A stretch of 64,000 bases of DNA from an uncultured Aquimarina sp. (GTDB lineage Bacteria; Bacteroidota; Bacteroidia; Flavobacteriales; Flavobacteriaceae). Position numbers and translations under genes: made by a program. The notes beneath the pieces were generated by a model. That model was not told the DNA's origin and ran no database searches. It worked only from the letters and a program-made list of their open reading frames with translations. Positions 8,679 to 17,394 of the stretch are shown piece after piece. Position 1 is the stretch's first letter, and each line of letters opens with the position of its first letter. The stretch covers positions 904,310 to 968,309 of the forward strand of contig CANNBP010000001.1 in NCBI GenBank assembly GCA_947502885.1, in the 5' to 3' direction.

Positions 8679-9530
8679 TTAATTCCTTAAATCGTGTAAT
8701 GCTAGCACCGGTATATTTGCATGATGACCTAAACTTTTTACCATAGGCTTTGATAAAATACTTCCAAAGAAACTATGCTTTTTGTTAATAAATGTGATCA
8801 TATCGCTTCCCCTACTTTCTGCAAAACTGTTTAATCCTCCTTTAACATCTACATTATGAAGTGTATGAAATGAATACTTAAGGCCATCAAAATATTCTTC
8901 TAATAATTTCTTGTTATTGATTTGCTCATCATCGAGTTCATCTTCCTGTGCAATATGTAACACTCTTATGGCGGCATTACTAATCTGTGCTAATTCAATT
9001 AAATACTGAAGTTCTCTACGTTTAAAATGAGTTCTATAGCTAGTTGGGAATACTATTTCTTTGGGTTCCTTATAAATAATTCCATCTGGAATAGCCATCA
9101 CAGGGCAATTCCTTTCCTTTTCCATTATTAAAACCGTATTACTTCCATAAATGATGTCCTTTGCATTTGTGGTACCCTTTGTCCCCATAATAATCATTTC
9201 AATATCTTTCTTTTCGACAACATCTTTTACAGCTTCTAATAAGGTATTGTATTGCGATATCGTAAAGAATTTATGTCTTGGATAATCATCTCTAAATGAT
9301 AAACGTTCTACCGTCTTTGCCAAACCTATTTTTGATATCTCACTAGCCTCTTCATAGATCTTGTCTCCTATAGTTGGTGCCATCATACTTTCTACAGTAT
9401 AACCTGATGCTTGAAATACATTAAGAAGATAAAAATCACATTCTTCATTTTTATACAATTCTATTGCATAACAGATGGCATTCCATGCATTTTTAGAAAA
9501 ATCTGTGGGTAATAAAATTTTCTTTTTCAT
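8679..9530 (-). CDS. two-domain universal stress protein
   Basis: A 283-residue tandem UspA protein, start MKKKILLPTDFSKNAWNAICYA. The first domain keeps the nucleotide signature GTKGTTNAKDIIYGS (G-x2-G-x9-G-S). The second domain, from about residue 155, lacks it. It is one of three usp genes head to tail (8679-11355), separated by about 65 bp and each with its own CRP/FNR-type box. They are therefore paralogues with separate promoters rather than a simple operon. Confidence 0.85.
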   Translation of the reverse strand: MKKKILLPTDFSKNAWNAICYAIELYKNEECDFYLLNVFQASGYTVESMMAPTIGDKIYEEASEISKIGLAKTVERLSFRDDYPRHKFFTISQYNTLLEAVKDVVEKKDIEMIIMGTKGTTNAKDIIYGSNTVLIMEKERNCPVMAIPDGIIYKEPKEIVFPTSYRTHFKRRELQYLIELAQISNAAIRVLHIAQEDELDDEQINNKKLLEEYFDGLKYSFHTLHNVDVKGGLNSFAESRGSDMITFINKKHSFFGSILSKPMVKSLGHHANIPVLALHDLRN

Positions 9531-9555
9531 GAGTTTCGTTTTAAGGTTAATACAT

Positions 9556-9598
9556 TAAAAGTACTATCTCATCATCTGAAAAACTATGATAATTATCA
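9556..9598 (-). promoter_or_regulatory. CRP/FNR-type box plus -7 element upstream of usp (8679-9530)
   Basis: The perfect palindrome TGATAATTATCA (9587-9598) is 23 bp from TACTTTTA on the minus strand (9556-9563). The -7 element ends 25 bp before the ATG. Confidence 0.75.
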
Positions 9599-10447
9599 GC
9601 TAAAATCAGGAATTACCAAAAAAGGAATCCTAGTGTATCCTGTTATTTTTTTAATAACTGGCTCATGTGTTATTTGTTCCATAAAACCATGCCTATAATT
9701 CACCATAACCAATAGGTTTATCCCGATTTCATCTATAAAATCATTGATATGTTTTGTTTTATGCACTTTTTTGGATACCCAATGCATACTATGCATAAAA
9801 TCGTTAATACTTCTTTTAAGTTGACGGTAATTAGATTCTTGTGTGATATCTAACTTTTCTTCTTCATTGATATGAAAAATTCTAATATTAGATTTAAAAA
9901 GTGATGCTATTTCTATAAGTGGTGCTAACTCTTTATCTAAATAAGGATGTTTAAAATCTGTAGGAAAACCTATTTCTGCAGGCACTTCAAAATCAAACTC
10001 TTCCGGTATTATAAGTACGGGGCAATCTTTTATTTTTTTTATCACCTTTATCGTATTGCTTCCAAATAACACCTGTTCTGCACCTGTGATCCCTTTGGTT
10101 CCCATTATAACATAATCAATCTCCTTTTTCTTGACGATCTTTGTTACAGTTTCTGCCAAGTCTTTAGAAACAGATTTGGTTTCAAAAATATGCTTTGGAT
10201 TTTCAGAATCTCTTATGATACTATGAAGCACTTCGGTGAGACCGTCTTTAGACTTTTTACTTAACTCTTCATACAAAAGAGCTCCCTTATGTGTATAAAT
10301 TCGACTTGTAAGCACAGGTGTAAGTACTTCAAAAGTATTCAGAATATAAAATAGACATTCTTCTTCTTTAAACAAGTATGTTGCATATACTAATGCCGCA
10401 TAAGCATTTTTAGAAAAATCTGTGGGAATTAATATCTTCTTCATCAT
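9596..10447 (-). CDS. two-domain universal stress protein
   Basis: A 283-residue tandem UspA protein beginning MMKKILIPTDFSKNAYAALVYA. The ATP-binding signature is GTKGITGAEQVLFGS in the first domain; the second domain is degenerate. It differs clearly in sequence from the flanking paralogues, so the cluster is an old expansion rather than a recent duplication. The stop codon touches the activator box of the next gene (9587-9598). Confidence 0.85.
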   Translation of the reverse strand: MMKKILIPTDFSKNAYAALVYATYLFKEEECLFYILNTFEVLTPVLTSRIYTHKGALLYEELSKKSKDGLTEVLHSIIRDSENPKHIFETKSVSKDLAETVTKIVKKKEIDYVIMGTKGITGAEQVLFGSNTIKVIKKIKDCPVLIIPEEFDFEVPAEIGFPTDFKHPYLDKELAPLIEIASLFKSNIRIFHINEEEKLDITQESNYRQLKRSINDFMHSMHWVSKKVHKTKHINDFIDEIGINLLVMVNYRHGFMEQITHEPVIKKITGYTRIPFLVIPDFS

Positions 10448-10469
10448 GATTGGTTTTATAATTACACTA

Positions 10470-10512
10470 TAAAACTAACTCTGAAATATGAAGAAAACTA
10501 TGACAATTCTCA
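10470..10512 (-). promoter_or_regulatory. CRP/FNR-type box plus -7 element upstream of usp (9596-10447)
   Basis: Read on the minus strand, TGAGAATTGTCA (10501-10512) has one half-site off consensus. It is still exactly 23 bp from TAGTTTTA (10470-10477), 22 bp before the ATG. The box overlaps the last codon of the upstream usp gene. Confidence 0.65.
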
Positions 10513-11355
10513 GGAATCCGCAGGAATAACAAAAAATGGAATTTCTGTATGGAATATTGTTTTTTTAATAACAGCTTCTCTGGTAAGTCGCTCTATAAAA
10601 CTATGCTTATAATATATCATTACCAAGATATCTATATCTAACTCGTCTATAGCCGCCTGTATACCTTTTTCTATGTTAGAGAAGTTTTGAATCACATGAA
10701 AATCAACTTTAATATTCTTAAAGAAACGCTCGAGGACACCAGAATTATATTGTTGTTTTATGCTTAATTTTGGTTCATCATAAATATGCATCATTCTAAC
10801 AGTAGCATCTATCATAGAAGCCATATTAACAATAGGTCTCATTTCTGATTTATAATATACTCGTTTAAAATCTGTAGCAAACAACAATTCTTTAGGTTTT
10901 TGGTATACATAACCAGAAGGGATTACCAAGACTGGACATTTTATGTTTTTTATAGCATGCATTGTATGTGTGCCCAAAAAGATTTCTTTAGCTCCTGTAG
11001 CCCCATTGGTTCCCATAACTACCAAATCAATATTCTCTTTGATAACCGTTTCTTTCATTTCGTTTATCAACATATTAAAAGCAGCAATTTTCTTAAAACT
11101 ATGTTTTGAATTTACATATTGATCTTTTATTCGCTCTTCTATCTTATTTAACTCTCTTTGAGCATTCATCATGCCAATATCTTCCATTCCATCTGGTAGC
11201 GGATTTTCTACCAGATAACCAACAGTATAAGAGCTCGGTGTAAACGTATGTAATAAGTAAAATACGCAAGGTTCATTTTTAAAAAAATGTAATGCATATT
11301 CAATAGCATTATATGCGTTTTCAGAAAAGTCAGTTGGTAATAGAATTCGTTTCAT
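10510..11355 (-). CDS. two-domain universal stress protein
   Basis: A 281-residue tandem UspA protein, start MKRILLPTDFSENAYNAIEYA. The nucleotide signature is GTNGATGAKEIFLGT (G-x2-G-x9-G-T). It is the first gene of the minus-strand usp array and is divergent from the copper P-type ATPase. Its leader between the -7 element and the ATG is long (85 bp) compared with about 20-25 bp for the other two genes of the array. Confidence 0.85.
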   Translation of the reverse strand: MKRILLPTDFSENAYNAIEYALHFFKNEPCVFYLLHTFTPSSYTVGYLVENPLPDGMEDIGMMNAQRELNKIEERIKDQYVNSKHSFKKIAAFNMLINEMKETVIKENIDLVVMGTNGATGAKEIFLGTHTMHAIKNIKCPVLVIPSGYVYQKPKELLFATDFKRVYYKSEMRPIVNMASMIDATVRMMHIYDEPKLSIKQQYNSGVLERFFKNIKVDFHVIQNFSNIEKGIQAAIDELDIDILVMIYYKHSFIERLTREAVIKKTIFHTEIPFFVIPADS

Positions 11356-11440
11356 AAGTCATATTTTTTGCATTTATACAATAAAACACTCAAAATCAAT
11401 ACATAAAAAACAATTAAACTTGTGTTTTTTTGGTCACTAA

Positions 11441-11483
11441 CAAATTTAAATATGAAACCACACAGAAACAATGATTTTTATCA
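11441..11483 (-). promoter_or_regulatory. CRP/FNR-type box plus -7 element for the leftward usp promoter
   Basis: TGATTTTTATCA (11472-11483) is exactly 23 bp from TAAATTTG on the minus strand (11441-11448), a full match to the -7 consensus. The site centre is 24 bp from the centre of the rightward site, so each divergent promoter has its own box. Confidence 0.75.
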
Positions 11484-11495
11484 GTTTATGGCACA

Positions 11496-11538
11496 TGATA
11501 ATTATCATAGTATCTCATAGTACTCTTTTGCAATTTTG
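11496..11538 (+). promoter_or_regulatory. CRP/FNR-type box plus -7 element for the ccoI promoter
   Basis: TGATAATTATCA (11496-11507) is the core of a 14-bp perfect palindrome. It is followed after 23 bp by CAATTTTG (11531-11538). The ATG at 11552 lies 13 bp beyond, giving a very short leader; the in-frame ATG at 11558 is an alternative start. Confidence 0.72.
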
Positions 11539-11551
11539 CTTAAAATGACAA

Positions 11552-13963
11552 TTGATTATGATAGCATCCATTTGTTTTCATTGTGGAAATAACTGTGACA
11601 AAACCAAAATTAGTTTTGATCAAAAAATGTTCTGTTGTACTGGTTGTAAAACAGTTTATGAAATTTTTTCGGCACATGATCTATCGAGTTACTATGAGCT
11701 TCAATCAACTCCAGGAGCTATTCCAAGTACAATTGAAAAAAAATACGATTATCTTGACAATTCCTCAATACAAGAAAAACTTATAGAGTTTGATGATTCT
11801 AAAACACAAATAGTAACCCTATATATACCTCATATACATTGTAGTTCTTGCATATGGATTCTCGAAAATCTTCATAAATTAAAGTCAGACATATCTTTCT
11901 CCCAGGTCAATTTTCCAAAAAAAACCGTTCGAATCAATTATGATGCTAGTACATTATCATTAAAAGAAGTCGTTATGCTTTTGTCCAAAATTGGTTATGA
12001 ACCTTATATCAGTCTTGATGATTATACCGTAAACAAAAAAAAGACCAACAAGGATATTATTTATAAACTTGGTATTTCGGGTTTTGCCTTTGGAAATGTT
12101 ATGTTTTTATCGTTTCCAGAATATTTCGAAGTATCGGGTTATTGGATAGAACAATATAAATTCACCTTTAGGTGGTTAATGTTCTTTTTTTCTTTGCCTG
12201 TAGTATTATATGCTGCCCAAGAATACTTTATATCTGCCTACAAAGGACTTCGATCCAAAACTTTAAATATTGATGTCCCGATTGCCCTAGGTATATTTGT
12301 ATTATTTACTAGAAGTACCATTGAAATTCTTTTTGACCTGGGTACAGGTTTTTTTGATAGTTTAACGGGATTGGTTTTCTTTCTTCTACTTGGTAAATTT
12401 TTTCAACAAAAAACGTATTCTTTTCTCTCTTTTGAAAGAGATTATAAATCGTATTTCCCCATAGCCGTTACCAAAATTGATTTTGATAAAACGACAAATA
12501 AAAAAACCGAAACTAGTATACAAGTATATGATATAAAAAAGGGAGACGAGTTATTAATACGTAATGAAGAATTGATACCCGTTGATTCCATATTAATTAA
12601 TGGTCATGCTAGTATAGACTATAGTTTTGTTACAGGAGAAAGTAAAGCTGTAGGTAAACAAAAAGGAGATAAACTTTTTGCAGGCGGAAAACAAACTCAT
12701 GGTGTCATAGAGATTGAAGCTACAAAATCTGTAGAACAAAGTTATCTTACTCAATTGTGGAGCAATACTGCGTTTAGAAAAAATAATACACCATCCTTTG
12801 TTAACCTTACCGACACAATAAGTCGATATTTTACCATTGCAATTCTAAGTATTGCCGCTATAGCTACTTCTTTTTGGTTATTATGGGATAGTTCTAAAGC
12901 CATCGAAGTGTTTACAGCTGTATTAATTATAGCTTGTCCTTGTGCATTGGCATTATCTAGACCATTTGCATTAGGAAATATGATTCGAATCTTTGGCAAG
13001 TATAAATTTTATCTAAAGAATATTGATGTTATTGAGCAATTGTCACAAATTGATACTATTATTTTTGATAAAACTGGCACTATAACTCAAAATAAAAAAT
13101 CAAAAGTTGATTATAATGGCACACAATTAACCATAGAAGAAGAGGCATTATTAAAAAATACATTAAGAGGATCAAATCATCCATTAAGCAGAACTCTTTA
13201 TCAAATATTAGCAAATAATGATATTTATACACTTGATGAATATAATGAGTTCGCAGGAAAAGGAATAGAAGCAAAGTTTCTTAACAATACGGTTAAGGTA
13301 GGTTCTGCTCATTTTGTTGGTCTAACCAACAAAATGAATAACCTTAAAACAGAGGTGCATATAAGTACTAATGACATCTACAAAGGTCATTTTGTTATTC
13401 GTAACCAATACAGAAAAGGTCTTAAAGAGTTACTTTATAAACTATCTCACTCATATAATATTACTATACTTTCTGGAGATAATGAAGGAGAAAAAGAATA
13501 TCTACAGACCATACTACCCCAACAAACAAAAATGTTATTTAATCAAAAACCAGATGACAAATTAAAGTTTGTAGCATCTCTACAAAAAAATCAAAACAAA
13601 AACGTTATGATGATCGGTGATGGCCTTAATGATGCGGGGGCTTTAGCTCAAAGTAATGTAGGGATAGCTGTTTCAGAAAATGTAAATGTGTTTTCTCCTG
13701 CCTGTGATGGTATTTTGGATGCCACTCAATTCAATACATTAAATGATTTTATCAAAGCTTCAAAAAATGCAATGAGAATCATTAAAGCAAGTTTTATTTT
13801 TTCTATTCTATACAATCTTATTGGTCTATACTTTGCGGTTACAGGTCAACTTTCTCCAATTATCGCCGCCATTCTTATGCCACTAAGTTCTATCTCTATT
13901 GTAGTCTTTGTTACACTATTGACAAATTGGTCTAGTAAAAACCTAAGTAATGAAAGTAGATAA
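11552..13963 (+). CDS. ccoI: copper-translocating P1B-type ATPase of the CcoI/FixI type
   Basis: An 803-residue inner-membrane pump expected to move copper for assembly of cbb3 oxidase. The N-terminal cysteine-rich metal-binding segment (residues 7-32) has CFHCGNNC and CCTGC. An HMA domain follows with C97-SS-C100. Membrane helices begin near 170. The ion-pathway motif is CPC at 462-464, and the phosphorylated Asp is D506 in DKTGT. The hinge GDGLNDAGAL is near the C-terminus. The N-terminal cysteine-rich module plus HMA is the CcoI/FixI layout rather than the detoxifying CopA layout. The cbb3 genes lie 3 kb downstream under an identical promoter type. The stop overlaps the next gene by 14 bp. 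Confidence 0.88.
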   Translation: MIMIASICFHCGNNCDKTKISFDQKMFCCTGCKTVYEIFSAHDLSSYYELQSTPGAIPSTIEKKYDYLDNSSIQEKLIEFDDSKTQIVTLYIPHIHCSSCIWILENLHKLKSDISFSQVNFPKKTVRINYDASTLSLKEVVMLLSKIGYEPYISLDDYTVNKKKTNKDIIYKLGISGFAFGNVMFLSFPEYFEVSGYWIEQYKFTFRWLMFFFSLPVVLYAAQEYFISAYKGLRSKTLNIDVPIALGIFVLFTRSTIEILFDLGTGFFDSLTGLVFFLLLGKFFQQKTYSFLSFERDYKSYFPIAVTKIDFDKTTNKKTETSIQVYDIKKGDELLIRNEELIPVDSILINGHASIDYSFVTGESKAVGKQKGDKLFAGGKQTHGVIEIEATKSVEQSYLTQLWSNTAFRKNNTPSFVNLTDTISRYFTIAILSIAAIATSFWLLWDSSKAIEVFTAVLIIACPCALALSRPFALGNMIRIFGKYKFYLKNIDVIEQLSQIDTIIFDKTGTITQNKKSKVDYNGTQLTIEEEALLKNTLRGSNHPLSRTLYQILANNDIYTLDEYNEFAGKGIEAKFLNNTVKVGSAHFVGLTNKMNNLKTEVHISTNDIYKGHFVIRNQYRKGLKELLYKLSHSYNITILSGDNEGEKEYLQTILPQQTKMLFNQKPDDKLKFVASLQKNQNKNVMMIGDGLNDAGALAQSNVGIAVSENVNVFSPACDGILDATQFNTLNDFIKASKNAMRIIKASFIFSILYNLIGLYFAVTGQLSPIIAAILMPLSSISIVVFVTLLTNWSSKNLSNESR

Positions 13964-14549
13964 CAATCCTATTCAACATTTCCAAAAATGGTTTTATTAT
14001 GTAGAAAAATCTCATCCCGAAGATGAAGTAAATGCAATGTTACTCTCAACAATAGGTACAGATGGTTATCCTAAAAATAGAATCGTATTATTAAAACGAT
14101 ATACATGGCAAGGTTTTATCTTCTTTACAAATTACAATAGTGATAAAGGGAGAACAATTGCCAAAAACAATAACGTTTCTATTACTTTTAATTGGGTATC
14201 ATCAAAGCGAGAAGTGCATATTTATGGCCAATCAGAAAAAATTTCAGAGGACGAATCTCAGGGATACTTCGATTCACGTCCTCAAGGGAGCAAACTAAGC
14301 ACATGGGCATCGTATCAAAGTAAGGTTGTCGATTCGAGAAAATCATTAGAAAATCGTCTTAATTATTACGAAACCAAATTTAAGAATCAAGATATTCCTA
14401 AACCAAAATATTGGGGTGGTTATATTATTAAACCTACTAAATTCGAATTTATTAAACACTTCATATCTTCTGAATTTGCACAAAAAACAACATACAAACT
14501 TCAACCCGATTATAACTGGTCCAAAAGAACCTACTATGTGCATCTATAA
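13950..14549 (+). CDS. pyridoxamine 5'-phosphate oxidase-like flavoprotein
   Basis: A 199-residue protein of the PNPOx family, which oxidises pyridoxine or pyridoxamine phosphate to PLP with FMN. Family hallmarks are present: NAMLLSTIGTDGYPKNRIVLLK near the start and the FMN-binding SRPQGSKLSTWASYQS (about 110-125). The C-terminal substrate-binding segment differs from PdxH. The usual RLHDR-type motif is replaced by KFEFIKHFISSEFAQ, and the end is YYVHL instead of the usual RLAP. It may be PdxH or a paralogue with another substrate. Its 14-bp overlap with ccoI implies translational coupling. Confidence 0.75.
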   Translation: MKVDNNPIQHFQKWFYYVEKSHPEDEVNAMLLSTIGTDGYPKNRIVLLKRYTWQGFIFFTNYNSDKGRTIAKNNNVSITFNWVSSKREVHIYGQSEKISEDESQGYFDSRPQGSKLSTWASYQSKVVDSRKSLENRLNYYETKFKNQDIPKPKYWGGYIIKPTKFEFIKHFISSEFAQKTTYKLQPDYNWSKRTYYVHL

Positions 14550-14585
14550 TTAACTTTAATAATAAAATGAAGACATATTAACCTA

Positions 14586-14628
14586 TGATATTTATCATAT
14601 TTTGATCAATTCACATTATAGTTATTTG
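14586..14628 (+). promoter_or_regulatory. CRP/FNR-type box plus -7 element upstream of the 599-aa gene
   Basis: TGATATTTATCA (14586-14597) is followed after 23 bp by GTTATTTG (14621-14628), which keeps the TTTG half of the -7 element. The leader to the ATG at 14705 is 76 bp. Confidence 0.62.
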
Positions 14629-14704
14629 TTAAGATAAATCAGAATCATTTTGATATAGTTCTAATATCGATTTTATCAAAAAAAGATTAAATAACACAGT
14701 ACAC

Positions 14705-16504
14705 ATGAAAACGCATACATTTCATATTCCTGTTATGGGAATAGGGTTTACCATTGATACTCCTCTAAAAGTTTCGCATCTTGGAATCAATTCTGCCATA
14801 TCATTGGTCGATGATATACTTTTAGAAAAATTGCGAAAGGTATATTGTACTAAATTCGAGATTGCTTACAACGAAATTACCGAAAGTATAGAAGATTTTA
14901 GAGCAAAAAGAATAACCTCATACCTTAACCTTGTTAATCAGCTGGTAGACAAAAAATTCGAAGACTTAAAAAACAATACAGCACTTTACAGTGGTGAATT
15001 AAAACAATACATTAATTTATTACCCGAAACTTCAACTTTGAAGCAACAATTCAAAGAACTTTTTTCTAAAAAACTCAATATCAACGAAGTAAAACAATGG
15101 ATAGACAACAACTTAACCAAAGGGAGTATCGATGTAAACATCATGACCAAAGTTGATAAAGAAAATTATGTCAACAAAGAAAAACTACCCACAATTTATA
15201 ATGATGCGCACGCCGCTCTAAGAGGATATGCCAAAAGTAAATTAACATCATCTTTAATCTTATCTGCAGGAATGAATCCCAAATTGTACAGTTATATTGA
15301 AGAGTTTGAAGATTTTTTTCCAGATGAAAATGGGTTTATAAAAAAGAAAATCGTTCTTAAAGTTAGTGATTATAGATCCGCATTAATCCAAGGTAAATTC
15401 TTAGCAAAAAAAGGCATTTGGGTATCAGAATACAGAATAGAGTCTGGTCTTAATTGCGGAGGACATGCTTTTGCGACTGATGGTCTTTTATTAGGTCCTA
15501 TATTAGCTCAGTTTAGAGATAATAGAAAAGAGTTAGTGCAATCTATTCATGCTATTTTAATCAATTCATTATTAGCAAAAAATCATCACATTCCTTCTTC
15601 TCCTTTACCCATTAAAATAACCGCTCAAGGCGGAGTTGGCAATGCCAAAGAACATGAATTTATGCTCAATCATTATCAAATAGATTCTATAGGCTGGGGA
15701 ACACCTTTTCTTTTGGTACCCGAAGCTACAACAGTGGATAATGATACATTAAACATGCTGGTAAAAGCAAAAGAGCAAGATTTATATTTAAGTAATATTT
15801 CTCCTTTAGGAATTCCTTTCAATAGTTTAAAAGGAAATACAAAAGACAAAGAAAAGCAAGAATTAATTGACAAAGGAAGACCCGGTAGTTCTTGTCCAAA
15901 AAAATATGTTGCTTTAAATAAAGAATTTACAGAAAAAGGAATTTGTACTGCATCACGACAATATCAACATTTAAAAATCAATCAATTAAACAAAGAAAAT
16001 CTTTCTCTAGAACAGTATCAATTAGCATATTCTAAAATTACCGAAAAGTCTTGTACTTGTGTAGGGTTAGGAACCAGTGCTTTGTTAGCAAATGGCGTAA
16101 ATACCAAAATAGAAGGAATTGGAGTTTCTATTTGCCCAGGTCCAAATATGGCGTATTTTTCTAAAACAATGAGTTTAAAAGAGATTATAGACCATATTTA
16201 TGGCGAAACAGATTTAACAACCAAAAATCGACCTAACATATTTATTAAAGAGCTAACTATTTACATAAACTACCTTAAAAATATTTTAAAAGAAGGTGAC
16301 AAAACTACAGATAAAAAGCAGAAAAAGTACACACTTATGTTTATCAATAATTTAAAAGAAGGAATAAACTATTACAGAGATCTTTTTCAGAACTCCTCTA
16401 TTACATTTAAAGAAAACACCGAAAGCTTACTACAGGATTTAACTAAAAACGAACACCTTTTGGATCTTTTAGTTAAACAGTCGACTACATTAAAATCAAA
16501 CTAA
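14705..16504 (+). CDS. large conserved-looking protein of unknown function, possible TIM-barrel redox enzyme
   Basis: A 599-residue protein with no signal peptide or membrane segment, so cytoplasmic. I do not recognise a named family. The start HIPVMGIGFTIDTPLKVSHLG and the motif ITAQGGVGNAKEHEFML (305-321), followed by SIGWGTPFLLVPEATTV (328-344), resemble the phosphate-binding strands of FMN-dependent TIM-barrel enzymes such as nitronate monooxygenase or glutamate synthase. Cysteines sit in conserved-looking contexts: C251 (GLNCGGHAF), C397, C414, C450-T-C452 and C477 (SICPGP). They could bind an Fe-S cluster or another metal. The last 90 residues look helical. It is monocistronic, between ccoI and the cbb3 operon, with the same promoter type. 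A role in low-oxygen redox metabolism is inference. Confidence 0.6.
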   Translation: MKTHTFHIPVMGIGFTIDTPLKVSHLGINSAISLVDDILLEKLRKVYCTKFEIAYNEITESIEDFRAKRITSYLNLVNQLVDKKFEDLKNNTALYSGELKQYINLLPETSTLKQQFKELFSKKLNINEVKQWIDNNLTKGSIDVNIMTKVDKENYVNKEKLPTIYNDAHAALRGYAKSKLTSSLILSAGMNPKLYSYIEEFEDFFPDENGFIKKKIVLKVSDYRSALIQGKFLAKKGIWVSEYRIESGLNCGGHAFATDGLLLGPILAQFRDNRKELVQSIHAILINSLLAKNHHIPSSPLPIKITAQGGVGNAKEHEFMLNHYQIDSIGWGTPFLLVPEATTVDNDTLNMLVKAKEQDLYLSNISPLGIPFNSLKGNTKDKEKQELIDKGRPGSSCPKKYVALNKEFTEKGICTASRQYQHLKINQLNKENLSLEQYQLAYSKITEKSCTCVGLGTSALLANGVNTKIEGIGVSICPGPNMAYFSKTMSLKEIIDHIYGETDLTTKNRPNIFIKELTIYINYLKNILKEGDKTTDKKQKKYTLMFINNLKEGINYYRDLFQNSSITFKENTESLLQDLTKNEHLLDLLVKQSTTLKSN

Positions 16505-16618
16505 TAGAATATAACTTTCTTAGTTTTTACACACTAAATTATCAACAGTTTAACTAAAAGTTTTTTTGACACTTGAACAGGTACTAAAATGTTAGATTTA
16601 TAATCTAGAATACGATTT

Positions 16619-16668
16619 AAATAAAAACCTCTAAGGATTAAATACATATACCCTCGAGGTTTTTATTT
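16619..16668. terminator. terminator hairpin after the 599-aa gene
   Basis: AAATAAAAACCTC (16619-16631) pairs perfectly with GAGGTTTTTATTT (16656-16668) as a 13-bp stem with A/T-rich flanks. It works in either direction and separates the gene from the converging protease remnant. Confidence 0.65.
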
Positions 16669-16677
16669 ATATAGACA

Positions 16678-16995
16678 CTATTTTTTTAGTATTTCAATTG
16701 CTAAGTCAATTCCACTATCTTTTTCTTTAATAAAATCATCATTCGAAAATAATGGAACTCTATTTTCTTCACTTGGACCAACCCCAATGGCTTCAAATAC
16801 CTTTCCTTTAGCATCTGTATACACTTCATTAGACAAACCTAAAAGGGCTTCATTAGGTAAAGTATGTGATAAAATATCTGAAAAAACTCCATTTGTATTA
16901 TCACCAACCATAGTGACATAAGGTAAATCTTTCATGCAAAGGGTAAAAACCTCTGCTGCGCTTGCTGTTAAAGGACCTATAAAATCAATGTCCCA
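16678..16995 (-). pseudogene. C-terminal fragment of an S41-family (tail-specific) peptidase
   Basis: About 105 codons remain open on the minus strand. The reading frame includes GPLTASAAEVFTL, with the family's nucleophilic serine context, then LPYVTMVGDNTNGVFSD and LPNEALLGLSNEVYTDAKGK. These are typical of the C-terminal half of S41 peptidases with an interphotoreceptor-retinoid-binding-like fold. The frame has no start signal, and nothing upstream encodes the rest of the protein (normally 300-500 residues). It is best read as a remnant left by deletion. Confidence 0.7.
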
Positions 16996-17136
16996 TATTA
17001 TTAAAACTTAAGAATTCGAAACCTTTTTTTACTTCAGTATCCAAACTGATCAAGAGCTAATTCAATTTCTTTTTTGAATAAAGTGTAAAATCTACCCTTG
17101 AATCTAAATCCGGGTTCGATTTTAAAAAACAAAACC

Positions 17137-17179
17137 TGATAAATGTCATTTTTTAAGAGAAGGCTCACACATACATTTG
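17137..17179 (+). promoter_or_regulatory. CRP/FNR-type box plus -7 element of the cbb3 oxidase operon
   Basis: TGATAAATGTCA (17137-17148) is 23 bp from TACATTTG (17172-17179), a full -7 match 19 bp before the ccoS ATG. In proteobacteria cbb3 operons are classic FNR/FixK targets; here the box has the same position relative to the promoter. Confidence 0.78.
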
Positions 17180-17198
17180 TCTCATAAACAAAATTAGT

Positions 17199-17393
17199 AT
17201 GGGTGTTATTTATGTCCTATTAACGATTAGTATTATAGTTGCTGTCGTCTTTTTTATCAGTTTTATCATATCGGTTAAAAATGGTCAATATGATGATGTA
17301 TATACCCCGTCTGTTCGCATGCTCTTTGATGATGAACTAATAAAAGAAGACAAAAATACACCTTCAGAATCTACTAAAACTAAACAATCTTAA
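17199..17393 (+). CDS. ccoS: cbb3-type cytochrome oxidase assembly protein CcoS
   Basis: A 64-residue protein with one N-terminal membrane helix (about 3-26, VIYVLLTISIIVAVVFFISF) followed by the CcoS motif KNGQYDDVYTPSVRMLFDDE. CcoS is needed for cofactor insertion into the cbb3 catalytic subunit in proteobacteria. It opens the operon: the stop is 1 bp before the ccoNO start. Confidence 0.88.
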   Translation: MGVIYVLLTISIIVAVVFFISFIISVKNGQYDDVYTPSVRMLFDDELIKEDKNTPSESTKTKQS

Positions 17394-17394
17394 T

